DNA from: Cloacibacterium sp. TD35
GTDB taxonomy: Bacteria > Bacteroidota > Bacteroidia > Flavobacteriales > Weeksellaceae
Assembly: GCF_028864635.1 (NCBI RefSeq)
Contig: NZ_CP104850.1
Span: forward strand, 1,866,001 to 1,930,000
Length of the DNA stretch: 64,000 bases
Direction of reading: 5' to 3'
Both the position numbers and the translations under genes were made by a program. Numbering within the stretch: the stretch's first letter is position 1; every line of letters starts with the position of its first letter. The notes below the pieces were generated by a model that was given only the letters and a program-made list of their open reading frames with translations, searched no databases and was not told where the DNA came from. Below, piece after piece: positions 17,392 to 26,436 of this stretch.

Positions 17392-17970
17392 TTGGAAAAT
17401 TTTCAATTTCAAATTTCTAAATTATTTGATGCTCCTATAGAAGTTGTGCAATTTTGTAGTGAGAAAATCAAAGTAAAAAAAGTAAATAAAGGCGATTTTT
17501 TCTTGCAGCCAGGCGAAGTATGTAATGATACATTTTTTGTGAATAAAGGCTTGCTAAGAATGTATAGCATTGACAAAAACGGGAAAGAACATATCCTGCA
17601 TTTTGCTCCAGAAAACTGGATTTTAGTAGACCGAAGTAGTCTTTATCTTAATCAGCCTTCAGATTATTATATAGATGCTGTAGAGCCTTCAGAAGTTTTA
17701 GTGCTTTCGCCAGAATATTTTGATTTTTTGGCGGAAAAACAACCTTCTATAATTTCTAAACAAAATGTTCTTTTACATAAGCATGTAAGCAGTCTACAAA
17801 AAAGAATTACGCAATTATTAGGTGCGACAGCAGAAGAAAGATATGTGGATTTTTTGAAGACTTATCCTAATATTTTCGAAAGGGTTCCGCAGTGGATGGT
17901 TGCATCTTATTTAGGAATTACTCCAGAAAGTTTGAGCCGAGTAAGAAAAGAATTGGTGCGAAGGAAATAA
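17392..17970 (+). CDS. Crp/Fnr family transcriptional regulator
   Basis: 192 residues, start TTG. An N-terminal cyclic-nucleotide-binding fold (about residues 20-115: 'KGDFFLQPGEVCNDTFFVNKG...') is followed by a dimer helix and a C-terminal winged helix with recognition region 'LGITPESLSRVRKEL' (about 174-188). No Cys cluster of an FNR-type iron-sulfur sensor is present. Its position directly after ytxJ suggests a link to redox or stress control, as an inference. Confidence 0.88.
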   Translation: MENFQFQISKLFDAPIEVVQFCSEKIKVKKVNKGDFFLQPGEVCNDTFFVNKGLLRMYSIDKNGKEHILHFAPENWILVDRSSLYLNQPSDYYIDAVEPSEVLVLSPEYFDFLAEKQPSIISKQNVLLHKHVSSLQKRITQLLGATAEERYVDFLKTYPNIFERVPQWMVASYLGITPESLSRVRKELVRRK

Positions 17971-17999
17971 TTTTTTATATTTATATAAAATATGCACAA

Positions 18000-18263
18000 A
18001 TGGAAATTAATAAATTGGTCAAGGGTTTTGAAGCCTCTGAAAATGGTCAAAAAATTGGACATGTTGAGTTTTATATAGTTAATGGTATAATGAAAATTAC
18101 CCATACCGAAGTAGATAAAAATCATACTGGAAAAGGAATAGGCATAGAATTGGTAAATACAGCCGTAGAATATGCAAGGCATAAAAATTTAAAAATAAAA
18201 CCACTTTGTTCATATGCTTCACATGTGCTAAAAAAAGATGATTACTCAGATATTCTAGAATAA
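18000..18263 (+). CDS. Small GNAT-like N-acetyltransferase (YjdJ type)
   Basis: 87 residues. The core matches the minimal GNAT family: 'GHVEFYIVNGIMKITHTEV' followed by the acetyl-CoA pyrophosphate loop 'HTGKGIGIELVNTAVEYAR' and the end 'KPLCSYASHVLKK'. A longer upstream open frame overlaps the Crp gene; the ATG at 18000 is chosen because it begins at the family's normal N-terminus and lies 29 bases after the Crp stop. Substrate unknown. Confidence 0.8.
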   Translation: MEINKLVKGFEASENGQKIGHVEFYIVNGIMKITHTEVDKNHTGKGIGIELVNTAVEYARHKNLKIKPLCSYASHVLKKDDYSDILE

Positions 18264-18266
18264 AAA

Positions 18267-18291
18267 AAGGAACTTCAATTGAAGTTCCTTT
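18267..18291. terminator. Bidirectional terminator between convergent genes
   Basis: Perfect inverted repeat AAAGGAACTTC / GAAGTTCCTTT with an AATT loop, flanked by A on one side and T-rich sequence on the other. It serves the plus-strand GNAT gene and the minus-strand CoA-transferase operon. Confidence 0.88.
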
Positions 18292-18303
18292 AGTTTTTTA
18301 CTT

Positions 18304-18960
18304 TTAGAAAACCATTTCAGGTACATTGTCATCAATGATTAATTTTCCAGCAGTTGCTTTTTTAATATCTTCTACAGAAACTCCAGGAGCTCTTTCTAAG
18401 CAATGAAATGCGCCATCTTTAACTTCATAAACGCCTAATTCTGTTACGATTTTTTTAATACATTTCACTCCAGTTAAAGGCAAAGTACATTCTGGTAGAA
18501 GTTTGCTTTCGCCATGCTTGTTCACTTGTTGCATTGCTACGATAATATTTTTCGCCGAAGCAACTAAATCCATTGCACCGCCCATTCCTTTTACCATTTT
18601 TCCAGGGATTTTCCAATTGGCAATATCTCCATTTTGTGAAACTTCCATTGCGCCAAGAATTGTTAAATCTACTTTTTGAGCTCTAATCATCCCAAAACTT
18701 GTAGCACCATCAAAAATAGATGCACCTTTTAGTAAAGTAACGGTTTGTTTTCCTGCATTAATGAGGTCTGCATCTTCTTCACCTTCATAGGGAAAAGGTC
18801 CCATTCCCAGAATTCCGTTTTCAGATTGTAACACTACATTAAAACCTTCAGGAATGTAATTCGCTACCAATGTAGGAATACCAATTCCTAAATTTACATA
18901 CGTGTTGTTTTTTATTTCTCTTGCAATTCTCATTGCAATTTGTTCTTTTGTTAAAGCCAT
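18304..18960 (-). CDS. scoB: 3-oxoacid CoA-transferase subunit B
   Basis: 218 residues. The B subunit of succinyl-CoA:3-oxoacid (acetoacetate) CoA-transferase carries the catalytic glutamate in SENG (Glu47), preceded by 'VNLGIGIPTLVANYIP'. With subunit A it moves CoA between succinyl-CoA and acetoacetate or related 3-oxoacids. It lies 2 bases after the A-subunit gene in one operon. Exact acyl specificity cannot be told from sequence. Confidence 0.93.
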   Translation of the reverse strand: MALTKEQIAMRIAREIKNNTYVNLGIGIPTLVANYIPEGFNVVLQSENGILGMGPFPYEGEEDADLINAGKQTVTLLKGASIFDGATSFGMIRAQKVDLTILGAMEVSQNGDIANWKIPGKMVKGMGGAMDLVASAKNIIVAMQQVNKHGESKLLPECTLPLTGVKCIKKIVTELGVYEVKDGAFHCLERAPGVSVEDIKKATAGKLIIDDNVPEMVF

Positions 18961-18962
18961 GA

Positions 18963-19667
18963 TTAATAATTTTTTGGTCTTACAGTTCTCTGTTCAATAC
19001 GCTTTTCATAATTTTCGCCTTGGAAAATTCTATGAACATAAATTCCTGGAGTGTGAATTTGGTCTGGATCTAGTTCTCCAGCTTCTACCAATTCTTCAAC
19101 TTCTGCTATGGTAATTTTACCAGCCATTGCCATCATTGGATTAAAATTTCTAGCGGTAGAACGATAAATGAGATTTCCTGCAGTATCACCTTTCCAAGCT
19201 TTTACAATCGCGAAATCTGCATCAAAAGCATATTCTAACAAATAATCTTTTCCATTAAAATTTCTCACTTCTTTTCCTTCTGCAACTTCTGTTCCTACAC
19301 CAGCTGGAGTGAAAATAGCTGGCATTCCGTAACCTGCAGCCATACAGCGAGTTGCCAAAGTTCCTTGAGGAATCAACTCAACTTCTAATTCTCCAGAAAG
19401 TAATTGACGCTCAAATTCAGCGTTTTCGCCCACGTAAGAAGAAATCATTTTCTTAATTTGCTTTTTTTGCAGCAATAAGCCCAACCCGAAATCATCTACA
19501 CCTGCGTTATTAGAAATACAAGTAAGGTTTTTAACTCCCTTTTTTACGAGTTCGGCGATAGAATTTTCAGGAATTCCGCATAAACCGAAGCCACCGAGCA
19601 TAATGGTAGCGCCATCTTGAATATCAGCACAAGCTTCTGTTACGTTTTTTACTGTTTTATTAATCAT
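18963..19667 (-). CDS. scoA: 3-oxoacid CoA-transferase subunit A
   Basis: 234 residues, first gene of a two-gene minus-strand operon. The CoA-transferase A signature [10 protein letters not shown] is at residues 25-34, and the later '[20 protein letters not shown]'-like segment is also typical. It pairs with the adjacent B subunit to form the active enzyme in ketone-body or 3-oxoacid use. Confidence 0.93.
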   Translation of the reverse strand: MINKTVKNVTEACADIQDGATIMLGGFGLCGIPENSIAELVKKGVKNLTCISNNAGVDDFGLGLLLQKKQIKKMISSYVGENAEFERQLLSGELEVELIPQGTLATRCMAAGYGMPAIFTPAGVGTEVAEGKEVRNFNGKDYLLEYAFDADFAIVKAWKGDTAGNLIYRSTARNFNPMMAMAGKITIAEVEELVEAGELDPDQIHTPGIYVHRIFQGENYEKRIEQRTVRPKNY

Positions 19668-19710
19668 TAGATTTTTCGTTTGCTCTAAAATACAAAATTT
19701 TTGAAATCTA

Positions 19711-19751
19711 AAATAAAAAACGCTTCCAAGTTCTAATCCCTTGAAAGCGTG
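19711..19751 (-). terminator. Terminator of the M42 peptidase gene
   Basis: Read on the minus strand: stem ACGCTTTCAAG / CTTGGAAGCGT (one mismatch), then a T-rich tract. It follows the peptidase stop by about 20 bases. Confidence 0.75.
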
Positions 19752-19770
19752 ATATTATCATGAATTTTGG

Positions 19771-20847
19771 TTAAAAATATTTTAAACTCATGTTTGGTTT
19801 TATTTGAAGTAATGTTTCATAAATGAGTTTAATAACATTGGCCACATCTTCTTTTGATACCATTTCTACGGTAGTGTGCATATATCTTAATGGTAGAGAA
19901 ATCAGTGCTGAAGGAACACCTCCGTTAGAAAATGCAAAAGAATCTGTATCAGTTCCTGTTGCTCTGCTTAAAGCGTTTCTCTGGAAAGGAATTTTCTTTT
20001 TCTTAGCGGTATCAGTTATCAAATCTCTGATGATGTGATGAACAGATGGTGCATAAGCAATTACTGGTCCGTCTCCACATTTCATGTGACCTTCTTTTTT
20101 CTTCTCGATATGTGGAGTAGTGGTGTCATGTGTCACGTCTGTAACGATTGCGATATTTGGCTTTATAGTTTGTGCAATCATCGTTGCTCCATATAAACCA
20201 ACTTCTTCTTGTACAGAATTGGTAATATACAACCCGAAAGGTAATTTCTTTTTGTTTTCTTTTAAAAGTCTAGCTACTTCTGCAATCATAAATCCGCCCA
20301 TTCTGTTGTCTAGCGCCCTACAAACGAAATAACGGTCGTTGAGTTCAAAAAATTCATCGGGATAAGTAATCATGCAGCCAACATAAATTCCCAGTTTTTC
20401 TACTTCTTCCTTAGATATACAACCACAATCGATGAAAATATTTTCAATTTTTGGAACAGGTTCATGAGGATTTGCGCTTCTTGTATGAATCGCTGGCCAA
20501 CCGAAAACTCCCTTTACAATGCCTTTTTCTCCGTGGATGTGTACTGTTTTAGAAGGAGCAATCATTTGGTCTGAACCTCCGTTTCTAATTACGTAAATCA
20601 TTCCATCATCAGAAATGTAATTTACGTACCAAGAAATTTCGTCTGCATGAGCTTCTATCACTACTTTGAACTCCGCTTCTGGATTGATGATTCCGTAACA
20701 AGTTCCATAATGGTCTACTCTTATTTCATCTACATAAGGCTTAATATAATCTGCCCAAATTTTCTGTCCGTTCTGCTCAAAACCTGTTGGTGAAGCAGTA
20801 TTTAAATATTTTTCTAAAAATTTTAAAGATTTATTTTCAAATTTCAT
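19771..20847 (-). CDS. M42 family metallopeptidase
   Basis: 358 residues, usual length for M42 glutamyl/leucyl aminopeptidase-type enzymes (FrvX/YsdC group). Binuclear metal-site segments are visible: 'VIEAHADEISW' (HxD), 'RALDNRMGG' (bridging Asp) and 'NSVQEEVGLYGA' (catalytic Glu pair), followed by 'DVTHD'. Acts in the cytosol on peptides, probably as a large oligomer. Specificity is not predictable. It is separated from the CoA-transferase operon by a terminator. Confidence 0.92.
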   Translation of the reverse strand: MKFENKSLKFLEKYLNTASPTGFEQNGQKIWADYIKPYVDEIRVDHYGTCYGIINPEAEFKVVIEAHADEISWYVNYISDDGMIYVIRNGGSDQMIAPSKTVHIHGEKGIVKGVFGWPAIHTRSANPHEPVPKIENIFIDCGCISKEEVEKLGIYVGCMITYPDEFFELNDRYFVCRALDNRMGGFMIAEVARLLKENKKKLPFGLYITNSVQEEVGLYGATMIAQTIKPNIAIVTDVTHDTTTPHIEKKKEGHMKCGDGPVIAYAPSVHHIIRDLITDTAKKKKIPFQRNALSRATGTDTDSFAFSNGGVPSALISLPLRYMHTTVEMVSKEDVANVIKLIYETLLQIKPNMSLKYF

Positions 20848-20902
20848 ATAAAGGAACGATTTTTGTGATACTTAAAATTAAATTTTAATTCAGGTAAAAA
20901 TA

Positions 20903-21613
20903 ATGAAATTTCAGAACATTTTCACCATATTTCTTTTGTTGTTTAGCTTATCTTTTCAGGCTCAGCAAGATACTATAAAAATAGAATTGAAGGCACTAAA
21001 AGATATTCCGAAAGAAAAACTTCAAAAAGATGAATTCGGGAATATTTTTTATTACGACGAAAGACAAAAAGCTAGAATTTACGAGATAAACGGAGAAAAA
21101 GTAGTGGTGATGGATGAGTTACTTCTCATGCAAAGACCACATTTTAATAATCAACTTGACCGTAATTTCTATTATTTCCTCAATAAAAAATTGAATAGAG
21201 TTTATCCTTACTTTATTACAGCACTCGAGCAATATAGAGATATTCAAGACGAACTTTCTAAAATTGATGATGACAGAAGAAAATCATACATTAGAAAAAG
21301 ACAAGAAGAGCTCGCGAATCAATATGAAACCCAATTAAGGGATTTGACGACAACAGAAGGAAGAATTTTCGCTAAATTAATGCACCGAGCTACTGGAAAA
21401 ACAGTATACGAAATTATTAAAGAATTGCGAGGAGGATGGAGTGCTTTTTGGTGGAATGTAAAGGGAAATATTGCAGATGTAGATATTAAACAGCCTTACG
21501 ATCCGTATTCAAATAGACAAGACGCTTTTGTAGAATCTCTTTTGTTTTCTAATTGGAATTTAGGATATTTGCAACCTTATGAAGGATACAGGGATTTTAA
21601 AATCAAAAAATAA
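20903..21613 (+). CDS. DUF4294 family exported protein
   Basis: 236 residues with an N-terminal signal peptide (hydrophobic residues about 5-18, then 'FQAQQD', cleavage probably near 20). The remainder is highly charged and contains the conserved block 'LMHRATGKTVYEIIKELRGGWSAFWWN' typical of the flavobacterial DUF4294 family, whose function is unknown. It is followed one base later by the ATG of the nuclease gene, suggesting one transcript for two exported proteins. Confidence 0.8.
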   Translation: MKFQNIFTIFLLLFSLSFQAQQDTIKIELKALKDIPKEKLQKDEFGNIFYYDERQKARIYEINGEKVVVMDELLLMQRPHFNNQLDRNFYYFLNKKLNRVYPYFITALEQYRDIQDELSKIDDDRRKSYIRKRQEELANQYETQLRDLTTTEGRIFAKLMHRATGKTVYEIIKELRGGWSAFWWNVKGNIADVDIKQPYDPYSNRQDAFVESLLFSNWNLGYLQPYEGYRDFKIKK

Positions 21614-21614
21614 C

Positions 21615-22406
21615 ATGAAATTTTTATTCAAACTATTATTTACGGTAAGTATTTTATATTCAGCAGAAGCTTACTCATGGGGAATTATTGGGCATAGAAC
21701 CATCGCAGAAATTGCAGAAAATCATATTTCTAATAAATCAAAGCGAAAACTTAAAAAGATTATCGGAAAACAAAATCTAGCTTACGTTGCTAACTGGCCA
21801 GATTTCGTGAAATCTGATACGCTAAATACCTATAAAGAAACAGAAGTTTGGCATTATGTAAATGTAAAACCAAACCAGAATTTTTCTGAGTTCGAGAAAT
21901 CTCTAAAAGAACTTAATACCCCAAATCTTTACAATCAAATTATTAAGCAAAAAGAAATTATCGCAAGCAAAAATTCATCAAAAGACGAAAAAATTGTAGC
22001 GCTTAAGTTTTTGGTTCATTTAATGGGAGATTTACACCAACCAATGCACGTGGGAAGAGCGGAAGATTTAGGTGGAAATTTAATCCAGTTAACTTTTAAT
22101 AGAGATCAAACGAATTTACACAGTTTATGGGATACTAAATTGGTAGATTATCAAAGATATTCATATAAAGAGTTTGCTAAAGTGCTAGATTATAAATCTA
22201 AAGAGGAAATCCAAAAAATACAAAGCGGAACTCTTGAAAATTGGTTGTATGAAAGTTACACGAAAGCCAATAGAATCTACACGCAGACTAAACCAAATGG
22301 TGTATACAGTTATGATTATAATTATAAATTTTCAGGATTATTAGAAGAACAATTAATAACAGGCGGACTAAGACTGGCTAAAGTTTTAGACGAAATCTTA
22401 CAATAA
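21615..22406 (+). CDS. S1/P1-type secreted nuclease
   Basis: 263 residues from the ATG at 21615, chosen because it starts a clean signal peptide that would be cut just before Trp22, the metal-binding N-terminal Trp of this family. Further zinc ligands lie in 'GHRTIAEIAE' (His27), 'NWPDFVKSD', 'VWHYVN' and 'LVHLMGDLHQPMHVG', then 'NLHSLWDTKLVD'. The enzyme cleaves single-stranded DNA/RNA in the periplasm or outside. Its last 9 bases overlap the end of the convergent NUDIX gene. Confidence 0.9.
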   Translation: MKFLFKLLFTVSILYSAEAYSWGIIGHRTIAEIAENHISNKSKRKLKKIIGKQNLAYVANWPDFVKSDTLNTYKETEVWHYVNVKPNQNFSEFEKSLKELNTPNLYNQIIKQKEIIASKNSSKDEKIVALKFLVHLMGDLHQPMHVGRAEDLGGNLIQLTFNRDQTNLHSLWDTKLVDYQRYSYKEFAKVLDYKSKEEIQKIQSGTLENWLYESYTKANRIYTQTKPNGVYSYDYNYKFSGLLEEQLITGGLRLAKVLDEILQ

Positions 22407-22814
22407 TTTTTCTTTCAGTTTCTGAAAAACAATTTGATCAATAGGCAATTCTAATGGGTTTTCTTCATGTAAGGAAATCCATTTTATTTTTTCAATGCTT
22501 TCATCTAAAATCTGCAATTCATCTAGATTTAAAATATCTACTTTATAATATATAGTAAGCAATTGCTCGTTTTTTCTAAATCTAGAAACCAAAAAATCTT
22601 CTTGAGTGTAAAAATGTTCTACTATGTTAATTTTCAGGTTAAGTTCTTCTGCAAATTCTCTGTGAAGGCATTCTAAAGTTCCTTCGCCAAATTCTAAACC
22701 ACCACCAGGTAATTTAATCAGTTTTTGTCCGGCATAACCTTCATCTAGAGCCATTATTTCTTGATTTTCATTAATGTAAATGGCATAAACTCTTATGTTA
22801 ATTTTATCTATCAT
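22398..22814 (-). CDS. NUDIX hydrolase
   Basis: 138 residues. A complete NUDIX box is visible (GGLEFGE, seven residues, REFAEEL), with Asn where a Gly is usual near its end. The family hydrolyses nucleoside diphosphates linked to another group; the substrate here is unknown. The 3' end overlaps the convergent nuclease gene by 9 bases. mnmD lies upstream on the same strand, 26 bases away. Confidence 0.88.
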   Translation of the reverse strand: MIDKINIRVYAIYINENQEIMALDEGYAGQKLIKLPGGGLEFGEGTLECLHREFAEELNLKINIVEHFYTQEDFLVSRFRKNEQLLTIYYKVDILNLDELQILDESIEKIKWISLHEENPLELPIDQIVFQKLKEKLL

Positions 22815-22840
22815 GTTTTGTTTAATTTAATTGGCTCTTT

Positions 22841-23545
22841 TTACTTATAACTTGGTTCTTTCAAAACGGCATTAATCATTTCGCGTTTTCCTTTTGGGCC
22901 TTCTAATTTAGTGACTTCGAAATTAAGTTCCTTCAGAATTCTTCTTACGCTTCCTTTTGAAGAGTAAGTAGTGAGTAGTCCACCTTCTTTCATTTTACTT
23001 TTTACGATTTCAAACAGTGGCTTTTCCCATAAATCAGGTTGAACTTTAGCACCGAAACAATCATAATACACTAGGTTAATTGCAGGTAAATTTATCTCTT
23101 TTATCTGAAAAAAGTCCAAATTATATTTAGTAAAAAAGAAATTTGGGAAAATTTCATGTGTTTTATTCCATTCTAATTCATGAAGTTTTTGATAAATTTC
23201 CTGCGAATTTTCAAACTTAAAATGCTCTGCATAGTTCAATTCTAAGATTTCTTCATCATTTACGGGATATTTTTCGAATGTGATATAGTGAAAAACATGA
23301 TTTTTATCATTTTTCAAATATTCATTAATTGTGACTAAAGCATTAAGACCTGTACCAAAACCCATCTCTAAAATGTTGATTTCGTAATCATAAACGTTTT
23401 TTAATCCATTTTTTATAAATACATGTTCTGCTTCTTGTATGGCTCCGTTGTGAGAATGGTAGTGTTCATCTAAATCATTGATATACAATGTTTTACTTCC
23501 GTCTAGCGTAGTTTTTATTTCTCTTTTCAAAGTATTTTTTGTCAA
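22841..23545 (-). CDS. mnmD: tRNA (mnm5s2U34) methyltransferase MnmD
   Basis: 234 residues, matching the stand-alone methyltransferase half of bifunctional MnmC (DUF752 group). SAM-binding motif 'ILEMGFGTGLNAL' is at about residues 59-71, and the catalytic-side segment 'LVYYDCFGAKVQPDLWE' follows. It would complete the wobble-uridine modification started by MnmE/MnmG; mnmE is also in this window (56538-57923). It is probably co-transcribed with the NUDIX gene. Confidence 0.88.
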   Translation of the reverse strand: MTKNTLKREIKTTLDGSKTLYINDLDEHYHSHNGAIQEAEHVFIKNGLKNVYDYEINILEMGFGTGLNALVTINEYLKNDKNHVFHYITFEKYPVNDEEILELNYAEHFKFENSQEIYQKLHELEWNKTHEIFPNFFFTKYNLDFFQIKEINLPAINLVYYDCFGAKVQPDLWEKPLFEIVKSKMKEGGLLTTYSSKGSVRRILKELNFEVTKLEGPKGKREMINAVLKEPSYK

Positions 23546-23560
23546 AAATAAATTAAAATT

Positions 23561-23589
23561 TTGATATTTAAAAAATTATATTAAATTTG
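23561..23589 (+). promoter_or_regulatory. Bacteroidota promoter (TTG, 18 bases, TAAATTTG)
   Basis: The -33 TTG is at 23561-23563 and the -7 TAAATTTG at 23582-23589, an 18-base spacing. It sits 25 bases before the ilvE ATG and is one of the best promoter matches in the window. Confidence 0.7.
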
Positions 23590-23614
23590 TAGAAACTCAA
23601 CTAAAATTTTTAAA

Positions 23615-24688
23615 ATGATAATTCAAAAAACTTCAAACTCAAGAATTGGTCAATTTGACCCAGAAAACATTGGATTTGGTACTGCATTTATAGATCATAT
23701 GATTATTTGTGAGTACGAGAATGGAAAATGGGGTGAAGTGAGGCTTATGCCATACGGTCCACTTCCTTTTACACCAGCGATGATGGGCGTAAACTATGGA
23801 CAAGCTTGTTTTGAAGGCATGAAGGCTTATAAAGATAAAGATGGAGAAATTTATCTTTTCCGTCCTGAGAAAAATTTTGAGAGAATTAACAAATCTGCGA
23901 AACGTCTTGCAATGCCAGAGATTCCTGAAGAAGTTTTCCTTGGTGGTCTTAAAGCATTAGTAGATGTTGATAGAAACTGGATTCCTTATGGAGAAGGAAA
24001 AGCACTTTATATTAGACCTTTAATTTTTGCAACAGAGGAAGGTTTAAAAGCAAGAATTGCTAATAAATTTATGTTTGCAATTGTTGCGACTCCAGTACAA
24101 AGTTATTACACTGAGCCTGTTTCTGTAAAAATTTCAGATTTTTATTCTAGAGCTGCAAGTGGTGGGGTAGGTTCTGCTAAAGCTGCCGGAAATTACGCCG
24201 CTTCATTCTATCCTACAAAATTAGCTGCTGAAGAAGGTTATGAGCAAATCATCTGGACAGATGACGCTACACATAAATATTTTGAAGAAAGTGGTACAAT
24301 GAACGTTTTCGTAAGAATAAACGATACAATTTATACACCGCCAACTTCTGAAAAAATTCTAGATGGGGTAACTAGAGATAGTTTCCTTCAGTTAGCAAAA
24401 CACAAAGGCATTGACGTAAAAGTAGAGCCAGTAGAAGTTGCTAAAGTACTAGAAGCACATTCAAAAGGAGAATTAATAGAAGTTTGGGGAGTAGGAACTG
24501 CCGTAGTAACTAGCGTTTTCAAAGCGATTGGTTACAAAGACCAAAAATTAACTTTACCGGAACTTTCAAAAGAAGAAAGTTTCGCTTTAACTCTTAAAAA
24601 AGCATTGGTAGATATTCAAACCAATAAAGCTGAAGATCCTTTTGGATGGAGAGTAAAAGTAGAAAAGCATATTTTAGAAACTGCTTAG
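23615..24688 (+). CDS. ilvE: Branched-chain amino-acid aminotransferase
   Basis: 357 residues, the large (eukaryote-like) class of fold-type IV BCAT. The PLP-binding lysine is Lys189 in 'GSAKAAGNY', with 'YIRPLIFATEEGL' upstream and 'EESGTMNVF' and 'LDGVTRDS' downstream. It interconverts Leu/Ile/Val and their 2-oxoacids. It has its own promoter and terminator, so it is monocistronic. Confidence 0.95.
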   Translation: MIIQKTSNSRIGQFDPENIGFGTAFIDHMIICEYENGKWGEVRLMPYGPLPFTPAMMGVNYGQACFEGMKAYKDKDGEIYLFRPEKNFERINKSAKRLAMPEIPEEVFLGGLKALVDVDRNWIPYGEGKALYIRPLIFATEEGLKARIANKFMFAIVATPVQSYYTEPVSVKISDFYSRAASGGVGSAKAAGNYAASFYPTKLAAEEGYEQIIWTDDATHKYFEESGTMNVFVRINDTIYTPPTSEKILDGVTRDSFLQLAKHKGIDVKVEPVEVAKVLEAHSKGELIEVWGVGTAVVTSVFKAIGYKDQKLTLPELSKEESFALTLKKALVDIQTNKAEDPFGWRVKVEKHILETA

Positions 24689-24710
24689 AAATAAGACTTT
24701 AAATATTTTA

Positions 24711-24738
24711 AACCGAGGAAATCTTTTCTCGGTTTTTT
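24711..24738 (+). terminator. Rho-independent terminator after ilvE
   Basis: Stem AACCGAG / CTCGGTT with a 10-base loop and a T tract. Confidence 0.85.
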
Positions 24739-24778
24739 CGTTGTTATTTATTGAGTAATTAGTATTTTCGCAGTCAAT

Positions 24779-25288
24779 ATGAAAAAGGTAGTTTTCGTTT
24801 CAATATTATCACTTTTGTCTTGTGTTAAAAATTCACCAGCTCATCCTCCAGTTGGCGGTGTTTTATCACAAGAAGACTTAAATGTGTCTAAAAATAGAGC
24901 TAAAAATCTCAATTTATTAGAAAGAAAACAAATTCAAGATTGGATAGACCAGCAAGACAAAAAATTCTACTCTACAGGACTAAATTATTGGACGGATATC
25001 AGTGATTCTGAATCTAGGGATAAGAAAAAAGATGGTGAATTAGTTTCGTATGAATATGATTTATACGATTTCAACCAAGAAAAACTATACGAAAAGCCCA
25101 ATCAAAATATAGATGCCCCATTAGGAAAATTTGAAGAATTGAAAGCGGTAGAAGATGCGGTGCGATATATGAAAAAAGGGGAACAAGCCACACTTTTAGT
25201 GCCTTCAGTTCTGGCTTTTGGGACGTATGGAGATGATGAAAAAATCCCAAATGACATGCCTTTAATCATTAAAATTAAAATTTTGTAA
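24779..25288 (+). CDS. gldI: GldI-like FKBP-type peptidyl-prolyl isomerase lipoprotein
   Basis: 169 residues. Lipoprotein signal with lipobox LLSC (Cys15). The C-terminal about 90 residues are an FKBP domain ('YDLYDFNQEKLYEK...', 'AVRYMKKGEQATLLVPSVLAFGTYGDDEKIPNDMPLIIKIKIL'). Size and layout fit GldI, a lipoprotein needed for gliding and type IX secretion in Flavobacterium johnsoniae. The next gene, 9 bases away, encodes another lipoprotein PPIase. Confidence 0.8.
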   Translation: MKKVVFVSILSLLSCVKNSPAHPPVGGVLSQEDLNVSKNRAKNLNLLERKQIQDWIDQQDKKFYSTGLNYWTDISDSESRDKKKDGELVSYEYDLYDFNQEKLYEKPNQNIDAPLGKFEELKAVEDAVRYMKKGEQATLLVPSVLAFGTYGDDEKIPNDMPLIIKIKIL

Positions 25289-25297
25289 ATTCATAAA

Positions 25298-26374
25298 ATG
25301 AAAAAAATACTTTTATTAACTATTGCAATTATTACTTTAATTAATTGTACTCCAATTTATAAAAAAATGAATATAGACAAAGATTTTTACAACGGTCTTC
25401 AAGACGGTGTTTACGCTAAAATGGAAACTTCTAAAGGCGAATTGATTATCCAATTTTTTGATCAAGACGCACCTGTTACAGTAGCTAACTTCGTAGGTCT
25501 TGCACAAGGAACTATCGAAAATAAAGCAAAAGCAAAAGGGGTTCCTTATTATGACGGAATTGTTTTCCACAGGGTTATTAAAAACTTTATGATTCAAGGA
25601 GGTGATCCTCAAGGAACAGGAATGGGAGATCCTGGTTATAAGTTTGATGATGAGAAAAACGACCTAAAACATGAAGGAAAAGGTTATCTTTCTATGGCGA
25701 ACTCTGGACCTAATACTAATGGTTCTCAGTTTTTCATTACAGAAGTTCCTACGCCTTGGTTAGATGGAAGACATACTATTTTTGGAAAAGTAATCAAAGG
25801 AGAGGATGTAATTGATGCGATTGCTAATTCTGAAACTGGTGCTCAAGATAGACCAAAAGAAGAAATTAAAATCGTAAAAGTAACAGTTTTCACTAAAGGT
25901 GATGCTTACGAAAAATATGACGCTGCTAAAATCTTTAACGAAGGTAAAGCAAAAATCCAAGAAAACAATAAAGCTTACATCGCTAAACAAGAAGCAGAAG
26001 CTGCTAAAAAATTAGAAGATTTAAAAGTTGGAATGACTAAAACTGCTTCTGGTTTAATGTATAAAATTACAAAAACTAATCCAGAAGGAAAAGCTCCAAA
26101 AGCTGGTAATATGGTTTCTGTGCACTATGCAGGGAAATTAACGAATGGTCAAGAGTTTGATAATTCATTCAAAAGAGGTGAGCCTATCGAAATTCCAATC
26201 GGAGTTGGTCAAGTAATTAAAGGTTGGGATGAAGGAATCCAACTTCTAAAAGAAGGAGAAGCTGCTACTTTATTGATTCCATCTGAATTGGGTTACGGAA
26301 CAAGAGGAGCAGGAGGTGTAATTCCACCAAATGCTTGGTTAATCTTCGATGTAGAATTAGTGAAAGTAAAATAA
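25298..26374 (+). CDS. Cyclophilin-FKBP fusion peptidyl-prolyl isomerase lipoprotein
   Basis: 358 residues. Lipobox LINC (Cys17) points to the envelope. A cyclophilin domain spans about residues 35-200 ('FHRVIKNFMIQGGDP', 'GSQFFITEVPTPWLDGRHTIFGKV'). A Lys/Ala/Glu-rich linker (205-245) leads to an FKBP domain (about 255-358: 'VSVHYAGKLTNGQEFDNSF', 'GYGTRGAGGVIPPNAWLIFDVEL'). Two unrelated PPIase folds in one chain give a dual foldase, probably for exported proteins. It lies in an operon with gldI and ends at a bidirectional terminator. Confidence 0.92.
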   Translation: MKKILLLTIAIITLINCTPIYKKMNIDKDFYNGLQDGVYAKMETSKGELIIQFFDQDAPVTVANFVGLAQGTIENKAKAKGVPYYDGIVFHRVIKNFMIQGGDPQGTGMGDPGYKFDDEKNDLKHEGKGYLSMANSGPNTNGSQFFITEVPTPWLDGRHTIFGKVIKGEDVIDAIANSETGAQDRPKEEIKIVKVTVFTKGDAYEKYDAAKIFNEGKAKIQENNKAYIAKQEAEAAKKLEDLKVGMTKTASGLMYKITKTNPEGKAPKAGNMVSVHYAGKLTNGQEFDNSFKRGEPIEIPIGVGQVIKGWDEGIQLLKEGEAATLLIPSELGYGTRGAGGVIPPNAWLIFDVELVKVK

Positions 26375-26400
26375 TATTACTTCATATATTTCATAGAAAA

Positions 26401-26425
26401 AACGTGCTTTTTAGCACGTTTTTTT
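26401..26425. terminator. Bidirectional terminator between convergent genes
   Basis: Stem AACGTGCT / AGCACGTT with a T4 loop; T run downstream and A run upstream, serving both strands. Confidence 0.88.
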
Positions 26426-26436
26426 ATGTTAATTAA

